From the NCBI GenBank assembly GCA_943736015.1, contig OX031065.1:24690427-24754426 (forward strand): a DNA stretch of 64,000 nt. The letters are read 5' to 3'. Made by a program: the position numbers and the translations under genes. Shown piece after piece: positions 11,431-23,261 of this stretch; position 1 is the stretch's first letter; each line of letters starts with the position of its first letter. Source of the DNA: Tridacna crocea (taxonomy: Eukaryota; Mollusca; Bivalvia; Cardiida; Cardiidae). Below the pieces are notes generated by a model. That model did no database searches, was not told the origin of the DNA, and was given only the letters and a program-made list of their open reading frames with translations.

Positions 11431-11606
11431 GACGAGGGTGTTACGGGAGACCACTCCTTCATGCATGGATTCGTCCTGATTTAAATACAATACCTAACAA
11501 CTGCACTATGGAGATATCTCTTTAGCTCACTGGTTATGGTATTGGTCTTTTAAACCTCGAAAAACGAGGATATTTGTCCGTCATCGGTTCGAAGGAATTG
11601 GTTAAA
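11431..11606 (+). repeat. tRNA-like SINE-type repeat, copy 2
   Basis: Related to 5750-5945. The tRNA-like part is better kept here: TTTAGCTCACTGGTTATGG (A box), GGTCTTTTAAACC (stem with a TTT anticodon, lysine-like) and CATCGGTTCGAAGG (B box). The arms are imperfect, so a SINE is preferred to a real tRNA-Lys. Confidence 0.5.
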
Positions 11607-13077
11607 TGGAAGCGTATTTAGTCAGTATCTGCCGGATCCTAGCTGTTCGAAGTTTACATGTATGTGACGATAAAACGATTTTTGCTAGTCAGGTTGTTAA
11701 TGACTCTTCCTGCCCAAGAGTTTTTATCGTTGCTGTAACGCTCTACTGGCGAATTATAGACAGAGGGCAATGCTGTGTTACTGGATCGAATTATTTTCAA
11801 CTAATATTTCATTAGTTGGACATATCTTTGGTTATTCAGAGGATAATGGCCGAATCCTCAATAAATAGTTGTCATACACATAGTTTGCTAAACTCTCAGA
11901 ATACTCGTGCGAAATATCAAATGGACTCTTTCTATATCTTTGCAAGTTGAATAACCCTATACAGGGCTAGAATAGTTAAGAGACGGTGAAATAAATGAGT
12001 CAAATACATGTAATTGAAGTGCCATTGAAGGTGAGACGTCATATCGCTTGAAATTCTTTATTTAAACGTTCATTGTTTTTAATGATTTTCCTATCACGTA
12101 TCAGTTATTCAATCTGAACGAACATATGTTTTGAATTATCCTTATCACGAAAAACCGCTACTTTAGTCTTTTCGTGAAGACAATCAGACTGACTTGTAAG
12201 TCATATTGCGTTTTCCAATGATCTCCATGTTATCAGCCAAAGAGAAAGACAATCAGACATAGATCAAAGGGAGACAAACCACGACTTACATCTCTTCGAT
12301 GACTGAATGCCAAGTCTTCTTTGAATAGGGAAATCAAATTCGATCATCAGCCGATACAGTCTGGGCTTCCATGACAGAAAATTTTCAAAAAAGATTATAA
12401 AATAAAAATAGCATCTGTTATCTACCCTTCTAGAAGCTTTACGAAACCCGAACTGTGAGTCAGAAATGATATTACATGTATTGTTATTTGCCTAGTTTTC
12501 GCTTCTTTTTTGTCAAAATGATTCTAAGGATTTTCCCAAAAAGTAGAATTACATCCCTATCATTACAGGGATAGTCGTTTCGGATTGGCCTATGCGAATT
12601 GCGCAGGCAGATCCGAGACGACACTATACGAAAATATCCGAATGCCCCTTTTTGCGTGTTGCAAGCCAATATAAAAAAAAAAACATCTAAAGTAGCAAGG
12701 CTTAACTCGTAACACTCTTAACACACATTTGGCATTTCAACGACCATGAGGAACAAGACAGTAAAAAACATTGTCGGGAAAGGAAATAATGCTCACTGAA
12801 TACAATTTACAACAGTTGTCATTACGACTGTGTTAAAGTACAATTTTAAGAAGTTATTCTTCATTATACCAAGATCCGTTCGTTACCATAGGCCGACTTT
12901 CTTTAAATGAAACAAAGAAACTTGTTTCTTCCCGACAGAAATAGATAATATACCATGGGACCATTTCTTTCTATTTAAAGACAGATCGAAGTTGATAATC
13001 TATATGACTGACTTGTTTTGTCTTCCTCAAATACGATTTCTATGTCTTCAGTTTATCGAACTTTTCAGCTCCAAATC
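11607..13077. other. No gene seen; short repeat remnants
   Basis: Small open frames lack any recognised domain. A weak member of the GATC-type palindrome family lies near 12575-12620 (CGGATTGGCC / GCAGGCAGATCCG), and a small MITE-1-like scrap near 12765-12795. Confidence 0.4.
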
Positions 13078-13152
13078 GATAGATGAGTGCAACACTATTC
13101 TAAGTGCCTGTACATTGTACAGGCACTTAGAAAAGTGTTGCACTCACCTATC
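13078..13152. repeat. 75 bp near-perfect palindrome, copy 1
   Basis: GATAGATGAGTGCAACACTA to TGTTGCACTCACCTATC with centre GTGCCTGTACATTGTACAGG. Only a few arm mismatches. A second copy is at 50832-50906. Confidence 0.85.
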
Positions 13153-13435
13153 GAAATATCTTAGCCATAATCTACGCATGGATGGAAAACATCCACATAT
13201 GTCAGCCTGATCGGCATGATCTATGCATGGATGAAAAAAAAAATCCACATATGTCGGCCTGGGCAGTCAGTGCGGGCCAGCATAAGTCGAAATTGTTTGC
13301 TATTTGTAAATTTTCTGTTTTTCCGAGTACTGTGGTACCTCATGATTCAGTCGGTTTTGTCAGACAAAATAGATTTCATGGATCCTGGGATATGTGATGA
13401 CTTGCTTGCTGTAATGCATAATTGAGATGCATTAA

Positions 13436-13790
13436 GGTTACGACCACTAATCTTCGGTAAATATCGTGTAAGATCGGCGTTTTCGTACAGGCTTTTCGGC
13501 CAATCTCGGCAGCTTCCGTCTTTTAATATGAGAGTTACGGGCCGTAGACTCACTAACTCATCGGTAAATATCGTGTAACATCGAAGTTGTCGTAATAGTC
13601 CGGTCTGTTAGCTCAAAAATGTTTACTCGCCGGACGAAAGTGTGAAAATTTTATATGATGTAAACAATACGTTTCTAAAACGAAAAAAAGGGGTGTGCCC
13701 GATTTTAAGGCCCTAGATCAATTTTTATTGCGATTTGAAATTCGGATAACTGTACTGTCCGAATACTCTTCCTTTGTAGAACAGTAATTT
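13436..13790 (+). repeat. Dispersed repeat, copy A (inverted relative to 17398-17660)
   Basis: It contains CGGCCAATCTCG, ATAGTCCGGTCTGTTA, GCCGGACGAAAG, GTGTGCCCGATTTTA and TGTCCGAATACTCTTCCTTT, all found in reverse order and complement at 17398-17660. Internally GGTAAATATCGTGTAA occurs twice. Confidence 0.7.
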
Positions 13791-15107
13791 GGTTGTTTCC
13801 CGTTTAGTCACAATGTATGATCGACAAAAAATGGTGTTTCAGAAGTATTTTGCCATTTTAAAGGCACTGCTGGATTTAGGGATTGATTTTATGAATATTC
13901 TATGTGTCTCTCATATCTGTGTGTTTTATCTGTCCGTCCATTTGCCTGTCATTTGGTTGCACTTTACATACTTAGAAAGAACTGACTTTGAATTTCGCGT
14001 ATAGAATTCCTTTGAATTTGGTCGATCGGCAGGACAAATCAAATTGCCTTCAAATTTCCACATACAATGCATTCGATTTTCGGATTACATTTGATATAAC
14101 GGATATTTTCTTTTAATCCAAAGCATTTTTTTCAAGGACAAATGCTGTATGTCCCGTTTGCAAACCCTTTAAATTTGGACAAATTCACAACTGAAAAGAA
14201 ATGACATAGCAAAAAATCTAGAGGAAATCAATTCTAACACAATTTAGTAATATTTCGTGGTATTGCTTTTGAAATAAAAATCATAAACAGACAAAATATG
14301 CATTTTATTAGCTCGTATTGAAATAAAGAGCATATAAAGACTAAGAATGAATCCTCTGTAACCTGTGTACATGTATAATTCAAAATCCCGTCCATTAATG
14401 ATCACCACTCGGGTAAATTAATATAAAACAAAAGATACGGAAGAGTCAGTTTAATGTAGCACATGTTTGTAAATCTGTAAGAAGACAGTACATTACAACT
14501 CTTCTAAAGGTCACCCACCCTGCAGTGCGATACCGAGATCCAAGGAACACCGAGTTAACCCTTTACCCATTTTTCACATCTTTAAATGCTCAAAATGAAG
14601 TTTGAATAAATATTTCGTGAAGACGGTATGGAAGGTTTGAAATTTGATATGAAGCCACGTTTCTTTTGCTCATGATCTATAGCATGAAGTTATTCGTCAA
14701 TAGGAACATGCCTGAAAACGCAACGAAGATGGTTTGATAATAGTGCTGTAATATCAGTAAATGGACTGTGCCTGTCTCTCTGAAGACACTGGACAGCTAT
14801 TTAACCTTTTACCAAAGTAATTCGTGTTTTGGCGACCTGGAAAGAAGGGGGCCGACGTGCTGATTTGTCCCACTTTCTGTTTTTTGTCTCACATCCTCAA
14901 CCTCAACAAACCACCCCCCCCCACGCAAAAAAAAAGTAATCAGTATATACTAGTACTTCAAAAACATCTGTGAAAAATGAATTTTCAAAGTGTGAGAGAA
15001 ATATTGGGGGAAAAAAAGCAATCTTTCTCCAGCTTCAACAATGTGTTTTACTTTTTCAAGGACAAATACAACTATTTGAACCACCTTTACTCTATCGTCT
15101 CCATATG
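13791..15107. other. No gene seen
   Basis: AT-rich, with no convincing exon or RNA gene. A run of C then A lies near 14910-14935. A loose MITE-1-like fragment (GAGAAATATTGGGGG, CAACAATGTGTTTTAC) lies near 14990-15060. Confidence 0.4.
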
Positions 15108-15560
15108 CTGGGTATAGGACAAAAACCCAATGGAACAAAAGCCCACTGGACAAAAGCCCACTAGGACAAAAACCCACTGGGACAACAGCCCAATAGAATT
15201 TTTAGTTCTAATCATGTATGGAATTAATGTTTCGTATACATTATGTGACTTGTCTCTACAAAAAGCAGAAAAAGTTAAAAGAAAAGCAGAAAATGCTGAT
15301 AAGCAGCATTTTCTTCTTCTTTCACATGGTTGTTATAAGAATTGGAAATGTTGCAGAGAATTAAACATTGAGAAGAAAGAAAAGCAATTTGTTCGTTCTG
15401 ATCGTTAAATCTCTGTGTTTTTTCTACAAAAATGATGAAAAAATTATTTTTTAGACACTTCTTTTTATAAGCAGTGGGCATTTGTCCTCCCTGTCAAAAT
15501 TAGCAGTGAGCTTTTGCCCAGTGGGCTTTTGTCCAGTGGACTTTTGTCTGTTGCCCATAT
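15108..15560. mobile_element. Element with iterated GGACAAAAGCCCACT ends
   Basis: The left end carries four to five tandem copies of a ~14-15 bp word, GGACAAAAGCCCACT (15115-15192). The right end (15488-15552) carries the complement, AGTGGGCTTTTGTCC, in two to three copies, so the element has iterated inverted ends. The centre has a MITE-like stem-loop (GCAGAAAATGCTGATAAGCA with complement). No coding capacity is seen. Confidence 0.65.
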
Positions 15561-15694
15561 ACTAAGTATATGGACGTCGTCGGGTGAAAACATGCACCGT
15601 AACTATTTAAAATCCTATCCCGCATAACACAAGCTTTTCAAGACCCTGAGAAATATAGTTTTTTTTTAAAATGTTGTAGAAAAGTGATTAAGTT

Positions 15695-15830
15695 CTGGTA
15701 CCCACCTTTTTCTCCTTTTCCATTTGCTATCCTTCTTACAAACAATTTCATTTTTTCAGGTCATATTCAAATTGTCTGCAATGGCTTGCAATTATGGCAA
15801 GTCTCAAATTTTCGTTTGGTAAAGAGTAGA
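15695..15830 (+). mobile_element. MITE-1 fragment, long arm only
   Basis: TTTTTCTCCTTTTCC is followed by a degraded long arm ending AAATTTTCGTTTGGTAAAGAG. The short arm is missing. Confidence 0.5.
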
Positions 15831-16309
15831 TGATGATTCAGTATTGTAAGAAATTGTGGAAAAGGGAAAAAAATAACATTGATATAACTGCAATAGACCT
15901 TTCCTATTTTTATGTCTGATTGATCAACTAATGTTTGCCGAATTCCGTGGCTAAGTTTTTTGACGTACTGGCTCGAAATCCAGGAATCGGTGGTCTGATT
16001 TATTTAAACTATTAAAGTAATAATTTTTGTTTTAAAAAAAATTGTTCCAGTATTCTGCAAATAGACGGAGACAGTTTATTTACCAAAAACTGGGATATTA
16101 TACATTTTCAATTTGCAGCGAAAATCCTGACTTTGAAATAATATTTAAGATCTCTATAGTTGCATTTTTGCCATGTTCCTGTTTGAACCACCTTATAAAT
16201 TAACTATCGTAATAACAAAATTCAATTCAAATCTCAAACCTCCCATTTTCTTCTAGAAAAAAAAAAGAGAAGTTCGAGCAGAGCACCGACTAACACACAC
16301 ATGTCATAT

Positions 16310-16539
16310 TTAACTCATTACCAAACGACAATATTTTAGGCTTGTCCAAATCGAAAGCGTTTGCAGAGGAAGAAATAAAAGTGACTAAAAATTTGAAATT
16401 TGTTATGTGAAGGGTAGAAAACATTGTAGGTAAAGGAGAAAATGTTGGAACCCAGCATTTTCTCCTTTTCCCACAATGTTTTCTACAGTCTTCTTTCTCA
16501 GGGGGCGTCAAAAGTAGGGATTGTGTGGTAATGTGTTTA
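16310..16539 (-). mobile_element. MITE-1 copy, full length
   Basis: TTAACTCATTACCAAACGAC to GTGTGGTAATGTGTTTA with an intact stem; the tip reads TTGGAACCCAGCA. Long arm first. Confidence 0.85.
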
Positions 16540-16879
16540 TCCCGTTCAGCCTTACGTTGATATCACTTGTAAAGGTTTAGAATGATTAAAATCTGTTACA
16601 GGGGATAAGTCTGTTCTAATTACTGGCCCTAATAGATGCATTTTTCTGCCCGAACATCTTTTTTTTTTGTTTTCAAATGCATTATTATGTAACCTGATTT
16701 AATCGGTCATAGTTTAACTGTATATCTGCCCTTATTTCTTTCGGAATGGGCTGGAGGATTTGTTTTTCAAATTATTAAACCTTATCCTACTAATTAAATG
16801 ACACTTTAAGGCCGATCGTAAAATCCCAAATGTTATTTCAGAGGAATATCTCGAGGAAAAATATCTCCGTATCGGACAT

Positions 16880-16945
16880 TGTAGATGATCTAGGATCAGA
16901 CTGCACGTTCTTCGTAGTCTGACCTTGGTCTATATTGTCTGCAAA
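16880..16945. repeat. GATC-type short palindrome
   Basis: GATCTAGGATCAGACTGC and its partner TAGTCTGACCTTGGTCTA form an imperfect stem. Member of the family seen at 17845, 23608, 24070, 54440, 59030 and 63238. Confidence 0.6.
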
Positions 16946-17397
16946 AGATCATTAAGTGGCGCTTGGCAGCCTAGGGGTTAATGCAGTCTGCATACTAAAA
17001 GTTCTATCAACACGCCCGACAGAAGATAGCGCTTATGGTACTGCTTTACTCTCTGAAGTCTAGCGAAAGATTGATAAAACGACATTTCTTTTTTTGTGTG
17101 TATCTTCGAAAAAGATGATTAATAAAACTACCGGCACAGCCGTTTTAGGTTTTTTGGACCTTTCAAAAATTTCGGAACTTAATATAAAAGTGAAAAAATT
17201 ACTAAAAATGCCCATTCTGGGTATCATTTCGGATTTATTCATATCTATATAACTGAAAATAAACCAAAATCCACATACAAAGTAAATAAAAAAAACAAAT
17301 TTTCGATAAAAGAATGGAGTTCTCTTAAATTTGAAAGCGTTTTGATCGACCCTCGGTGATCAAATCATTGTGAGATACTAATATATTTGTTCTGATA

Positions 17398-17660
17398 AAA
17401 TACAAAGGAAGAGTATTCGGACACTACATCTATCCGAATATATAATAGGCAGTAATTAATGAACTAGGCCACTAAAATCGGGCACACCAGGCGCAAATGG
17501 TTCGGAATGATGTCTATTAACTGTATGCAAAATTTGTTGCTTTCGTCCGGAGTGTAAACATTTTGCTAAAAAATCGAGTTAACAGACCGGACTATAAAGG
17601 CTATTCGGCCAATCTCGAGAACCTCATCTTTAATGTGAGGGTTAGGGGCCGGTGATTTTA
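17398..17660 (-). repeat. Dispersed repeat, copy B (inverted relative to 13436-13790)
   Basis: It begins ACAAAGGAAGAGTATTCGGA, the complement of the end of copy A, and keeps AAAATCGGGCACAC, CTTTCGTCCGG, AACAGACCGGACTAT and CGGCCAATCTCG. Confidence 0.7.
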
Positions 17661-17756
17661 ACCCATTACCAAACGACGAAATTTTAGGTTTGTCCAAATT
17701 GAAAGCATTTTCAGACGACAAAATAAAAGTGACTGAAATCTAAATTTGTTTTGTGA
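17658..17756 (-). mobile_element. MITE-1 half copy
   Basis: TTAACCCATTACCAAACGAC and the long arm (TTGTCCAAATTGAAAGCATT) are present; the sequence breaks off before the stem-loop. Confidence 0.7.
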
Positions 17757-17844
17757 CATCTTTTGACATCTGAAAAACCAGTCCACTGTACTCAACTCAG
17801 TTTATTGTCCATCTATGTATTTATCTTTTGGCTTGACTAAAAAA

Positions 17845-17915
17845 GTGGATGATATAGATGCAAGATCAGGCCGCATGTTATTTTCAGGCTGATCTTGATC
17901 TATGTCATCCGTTGA
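17845..17915. repeat. GATC-type short palindrome
   Basis: GATGATATAGATGCAAGATC pairs with GATCTATGTCATC; inner stem CAGGCCGCATG / TTCAGGCTGATC. Confidence 0.6.
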
Positions 17916-18277
17916 AACATCTGTTTTAAGTGTAACACTAAAATAATTAAATCTGTATTGCCTACATAGGGCTCCGTAGTTTTGACTCCTGTCACCCATA
18001 GACTGGAACAAGAGATTTATATAACTGTATGCAGCCCGTTACTTGCCCCCGGTTACAAAAAGAAAGAGCGTATCGTTTCTACACTTACAGGTATTATCTT
18101 TATTGTTTGGACAACTGATAGCTAAATGTCTACCAGAAAGACACGACTGTTTGTCAGTCTGGCTGCTACAGTCCTTCGAACTTGTAAATTCGCTCATAAA
18201 TCTTTGCCATTGACAAGGGTTTGTACATTCGATAATTGACGGTTGCATATGGATGTCAAAAAGTGGTGTTACAAATT

Positions 18278-18990
18278 TCAAATGTGGTGTTTACTTGTCT
18301 CTACACAGTCTTATTATGTGAAAAAGTGATCTTATCATATCCAAATGTCGTCTTGACTTGTCAAAACTTTGTCTTAATATGTTCAAAAGTGTTGTAATTA
18401 TGTTCTTATGTGATGTTGATTTGTCTACACATTGCCTTATCATGTTAAATTGCAGTGTTATTTTGTCCAAATGAACTGTGGACTTGTCTAAATACTGTCC
18501 GATAATGTCAAGAAGTAGTGTTCATGGTGTTATCATGTTCATATGTGATGTTGACTAGTTTATACATTGTCCTGTTATGTCAAAGAGTAGTGTTATCATG
18601 CTAAAATGTAAATTAGACATGTCTGCACATTGTCTCATTATGTTAAAAAGCAGTGTTATTATGTCCAAATGTGATGTTGACTTGTCTACACATTGTCTTA
18701 TTATGTCAAAAGGCAGTGCTATTGTGTCAAAGCGTGGTGTTAACTTGTCTATACATTGTTTTATTTTGTTAAGAAGTACCTAGTTTTATCATGTTTATAT
18801 GTGATGTTGACTTGTCTACACGTTGTATCATTATGTCAAAGAGTAGTGCTATCTTGTCCAAATTGGTGCTGACTTGCCTTAACACTGTCTTATTATGTTA
18901 AACAGTAGTATTGTCTTGTTGAAATGACGAGTTAATTTGTCTAACCGTTGTCTTATTTGCCGAAATGTAAATGTGACGGTGACTTGTCTA
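18278..18990. repeat. Minisatellite, ~63 bp unit, about 11 units
   Basis: Diverged tandem units built from GTGATGTTGACTTGTCTACA, CATTGTCTTATTATGTCAAA and GTAGTGTTATCATGTCC. Continuous translations through it are a by-product of the repeat, not a gene. Confidence 0.8.
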
Positions 18991-19047
18991 TGCACCGCCT
19001 GAGATATAGCAATGCATTTACATATATATATTATACGTGTATATAGA

Positions 19048-19283
19048 ACGTGGTACAAGCCCCTAGCTCTTCTTCGAGTAGACCTCCTTGGTTCTTTAAC
19101 GTGCCCGGTGTAAAGCACCGATACACGCGAGGCTACCTCTGGGTTTCAAACCAGTTCACCTCCACTTGGGTGGGAAACACAAGGTGTCTCAGAAATGTCC
19201 TGGATAGGCCGGGTATCGAACCTCGGGCCTCAGGATTGATAGTTCAGCGCGCTACCACTGTACTACCGGTCCACACTTTGATT
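19048..19283 (-). repeat. tRNA-headed SINE
   Basis: On the minus strand the head (about 19275-19203) reads GGACCGGTAGTACAGTGGTA with an A box, then GGCCCGAGGTTCGATACCCG with a B box. The body contains GGTGCTTTACACCGGGCACG and TTAAAGAACC, resembling central domains shared by SINEs of distant animals. The tail ends near 19048. Confidence 0.7.
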
Positions 19284-19401
19284 TTTGAGTTACGTTTCTG
19301 ACAGTATTTAACTATGAAAAGTAACGAAGGGCAATAACTCTAGAACGCCCTACGTGATCAAAATTTTAAGAGTCATATACACAACTAGTCACCATACAGA
19401 T

Positions 19402-19720
19402 TTAAGTGGTAAGTTTGAATTTATTCCGCTGGAATGCTACCAAAACACTCATTTGTCTGAGAAAATTGACTTTAGTTAGGTTAATCTCGTTCCTTTGGTT
19501 TTGTACAAAGTACGATACATGTATGGTCTTCAAACTTATGATTGAATAATTAACTTTGACAAATGCCACAAAAATTCGAGTTATCATGCTGCCGCAACAT
19601 TGCAACAATGACCTGGGTCCTGGTAGTGAAAAGAAGTCTAGTAGAAAATTTTGTAGTAGCACTGTTGGCTGTAAACAGATGTTTTTCCAGAAGACATATT
19701 ATAGGCTGGCTGTCTTGGAT
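19402..19720 (-). pseudogene. Decayed relative of the 59846-60160 coding-like segment
   Basis: Minus-strand sequence aligns by eye with 59846-60160: the shared run covers AACAGTGC, CTACTACAAAATTTT, ACTACCAGGACCC and TTGCAATGTTGCG. In this copy the matching frame is shifted and short. Both copies are followed on the upstream side by a second shared block (here 19735-19960). A broken gene duplicate or a low-copy repeat of unknown nature. Confidence 0.4.
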
Positions 19721-19734
19721 GAGATTGAGTGAAA

Positions 19735-19960
19735 AAAACAAACGCAATCCAATCGGTTAACATGTGGTAGTTTTACATTTTTTTAAGAACTATAGGTGTA
19801 CTTTTGAAAGCAAGAGACAGAAAAGCCAGCGATTCACCATTAAGCGACCTAAGACGCCCCAAATGTGGTAGATGGAAGACCCAATATTTTTTTCCAATAG
19901 GAGAAAAAAAAAAACAGTGGTGTGACACCTATTAAAGGATATGAGGGGAGGGGCCAACTT
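19735..19960 (-). repeat. Block shared with 60324-60520
   Basis: Shared landmarks in the same order: AACGCAATC, TCGGTTAACATGT, a T-rich run, a GGTG(T/A)ACTTTTGA-like word, GGGAAAAAA-like purine run and GGTGTGACACC. It lies at the same distance from the coding-like segment in both places. Confidence 0.5.
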
Positions 19961-20469
19961 GTAGGGGAGAACACTCTGTGTAGTTAATTGGTCGAACTAA
20001 AATGGTCAGGCGATTTATTTATTTTTTCATTTTTCGATGGTTGTACGGTTTGAAAGAAATTGAATACGGCCATTTAACATTGTTAGAAGTATACAGTGTA
20101 ATATATTTCCCTGTAGTTTTAAATTCAAGAGGTATGCAAACTGTTTTTCAGCTTGGAAACATCAGAAAACACATGCGAACTATTTTTCGTCCTTTACCAA
20201 AAAATCCCGGGAATTTCTAGCAGGGAATCTCACAAGGCCGTGAAATCTGATCTTTTCAAAATTTTGATCATGAAAATGTTTCTAAAAACTCTATGTTGAT
20301 ACATATCGAATTATTTCTTTCGTATATGTGCAAAAAAAATCAAACCTTTTCCACGAGCCCTTTGATTTTGAATTAATAGCAGATTTTCCGAAACTCCTTA
20401 CCATTTTATATTAAAAGATGGAAAAGAGTTTCTATTTATTTTCTTTTCAGTGTCTGAAAAACTTTAACT

Positions 20470-22170
20470 TTATCTACTGCATATGGTGCTAAGTTTTATG
20501 GTCACTGAGAAAGAAAGCTGTTGCAAAGATTGCGAGAAAAGTAATTCTTTTCTTTTCTCGAAACTCTTTAGCATGTAAGCTTCATTTTTTCTTTTGTAAG
20601 ATGGTAAAGAGTTTCTACCTATATGTTCAAGAAACTGAAATTTTATCCAACAGTGATTTGTGTGCATGTAAGATGGTACAGAGTATCTACTTCTTCTTAT
20701 ACTTTCACAAAGACTAAGGGTTAAAAAAGGATTTTTTTTTTCAAAACACTTTACCATTTTAATGAAAATATTTTGGTAAAATGGTTGGGAGTTTCTACTC
20801 AATTTGCTTTTTGATGTCTTGAAACTGCAATATAATGTAACAGCATGCATTGCTGAGTACTATAGACAATAAGGGAAAAAATATCTTTCAAACAATAGGG
20901 TAAAATAGTGCAAAAAAAAATGAATTTCAAAACACTTTACCATTTTAGTGAAAATATTTTGGTAAAATGGTTGGGAGTTTCTGCTCATTTGCTTTTTTAT
21001 GTCTTGAAACTGCAATTTAATGTAGAGCATGCATTGCTAAGTTCTATAGACACTGAGGAAAAAAGATCTTTCAAACAAGAGGGTAAAACAGTACAAAAAA
21101 AATGAATTTCAAAAGTCTTTACCATTTTAGTGAAAATATTTTGCTAAAATGGTTTGGAGTTTCTGCACATTTGCTTTTTTATGTCTTGAAACTGAAATAT
21201 TATGTAACAGGATGCATTGCTAAGTACTATAAACACAGAGGAAAAAAGATCTTTCAAATAATAGGGTAAAACAGTACCAAAAAAAAAAAAAATGGATTTC
21301 AAAACTCTTTACCAATTTAGTGAAAATAGTTTGGTAAAATGTTTGGGAGTTTCTACTCACTTGCTGTTTTTATGTCTTGAAATTGGAATATAATCTAACA
21401 GCATGCATTGGTAAGTTCTTAAGACACTGGGGAAGAAAGCATTTTCAAACATGAGGGAAAAACAGTACCAAAAAAAATGACTTTCAAAACTTTTTACCAT
21501 TTTAGTGAAAATATTTTGGTAAAATGGTTGGGAGTTTCTACACATTTGCTTTTTTATGTCTTGAAACTGCTATATAATGTATCAACATGAATTGCTAGGT
21601 ACTAGAGACACTGAGGAAGAAAGCTCTTTCAAACAATACGGTAAAAAGCTTTAAAAAAAATTGATTTCGAAACTCTTTACCATTGTAGTGAAAATATTTT
21701 GCTAAAATGATTAGGAGTTTCTGCTCATTTGCTTTTTTATGTCTTGAAACTGCAAAATAATGTAACAGCATGCATTGCTAAGTACTCAGAAATTCATTTC
21801 TTTTCACTGAGGAAAAAGATCTTTCAAACAAGAGAGTAAAACAGTACAAAAAAATGAATTTCAAAAGTCTTTACCATTTTAGCAAAAGTATTTTGCTAAA
21901 GTGGTTGGAAGTTTCTGCTCATTTGCTTTTTGATGTCTTGAAACTGCAATATAATGTAACAGCATGCACTGCTAAGTATTATAGACACCGAGGAAAAAAG
22001 ATCTTTCCAACAAGAGGGTAAAACAGTACAAAAAAAATGAATTTCAATAGTCTTTACCATTTTTACCCTTCCCCCCCCCCCCCAAAAAAATGGATTTTAA
22101 AACTCTTTACCATTTTAGTGAAAATATTTTAGTGCAAATATTTGGCAAAATGGTTTTTGATACTGTTTAT
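20470..22170. repeat. Satellite-like tandem array, ~187 bp unit, about eight units
   Basis: Each unit has an internal inverted repeat, ACCATTTTAGTGAAAATATT then TTGGTAAAATGGT, followed by GGGAGTTTCTGCTCATTTGC, TATGTCTTGAAACTGCAA, AACAGCATGCATTGCTAAGT and a poly(A) tract before ATGAATTTCAAAA. Clear units start near 20750, 20937, 21119, 21309, 21496, 21677, 21866 and 22100; the part before 20700 is more diverged. A run of about 17 C occurs near 22066. Confidence 0.85.
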
Positions 22171-22179
22171 GGAGTTAAT

Positions 22180-23183
22180 GCTTAATATGGATTTGAGTCA
22201 TTTCCTTTGTTTCCAGTGGTTTTGTTCCTGCTGTTTGAATAGCAACCAAAATTGAAAATGTAATGAGGAAATTGTGCAGCCACGTGAAGTAAAACACATC
22301 CATTTACCTATTTATTTACAAATATTTATTTCTTTTTCTCCATATTTTCTCACGTATTTGCTTCCCTTTGCGCTCTTCATTCGAATAAAACCCGAATCAA
22401 GTTCTATGTTTCATTATACTGAAGACTGGCGAAATTGCAAACATTTAATGGTCTAAGGGAGAAAACTCGTACTTTCTTAAATCTGCGTTAGTCCAGAGTC
22501 GTCTCCCTTACAATTCTGAGCCGCCTAAAACCAAAGACGAATAAAATATGGTACACGCTTATAGTTTGTGGAGACGATCGGCTTAAAAAAAAACTGTTAC
22601 GCTTAATCTTAATGGATTATATAATGTTTTCACGATGGTAACGTAAATATTTACGTTTCTGAAGGATCGCTATATAATAATCCAAAATCAAGAGAGGCGT
22701 AAAAGAATGATAATAATATTTTTAATCAGTCGGTAGCCTCCCTTGCTTGTCATCTCGTTTGTAAACGCAACAACCGCTACAATTCGAAGTTGTAAGTGAC
22801 GATTTATTTATACTGTTAAGTAGAATGTAAACATAATTCGGATTATTAAACATTCAAACAACATATAAATCGGTAGACGAAATTCTACATAATAGATTAT
22901 TGCTCGTATACTTAAATATTCATAAAGTAAATGGGGGATTCACATTGTCTAGGTCATGATTGAACTAAAAAGGCAAAGCGTTTAAAATAATTTTTTACTA
23001 TCTACCGATATCTGTAGACTCCGGTATCACCATATATACACCGGTACATTTGAGTGGCCGGAACTACTTTGATGTCAACTTCACTGCCATGTATAGTTAA
23101 AACTGTACAACCATTTTAGTTCAAGCTAGTTTAGTTAATTGCGGCCCAAGTAAGAATAAACTGGGTTTTTTTAATGAATTTAT
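22180..23183. other. No gene seen; possible 5' region of TANGO6
   Basis: Low-repeat AT-rich DNA with no convincing exon. If the candidate first exon at 23189 is right, the promoter should lie here, but no motif stands out enough to call. Confidence 0.35.
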
Positions 23184-23188
23184 GGCTA

Positions 23189-23261
23189 ATGTTGGGCAAA
23201 AGCGATACTATTTACATACAATTCTGCATTTTGAACGGACAGAGTTTCGTGACAAACTTTC
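23189..23261 (+). CDS. Candidate first coding exon of TANGO6
   Basis: An ATG at 23189 opens 24 codons (MLGKSDTIYIQFCILNGQ and on) up to a strong donor, C|GTAAGT at 23262. One base is left over, which fits exactly the two-base entry of the exon at 26187 and would create an arginine codon. An ATG five bases earlier (23184, MANVGQKRYYLHTILHF) uses the same donor but gives the wrong phase unless another exon intervenes. The support is phase and donor strength only. Confidence 0.3.

Noticed and set aside
18577-18783. Open frame with repeating MSKSSVIMLKCKLDMS-like sequence
   Set aside because: Produced by the ~63 bp minisatellite; the frame exists only because unit length is often a multiple of three.
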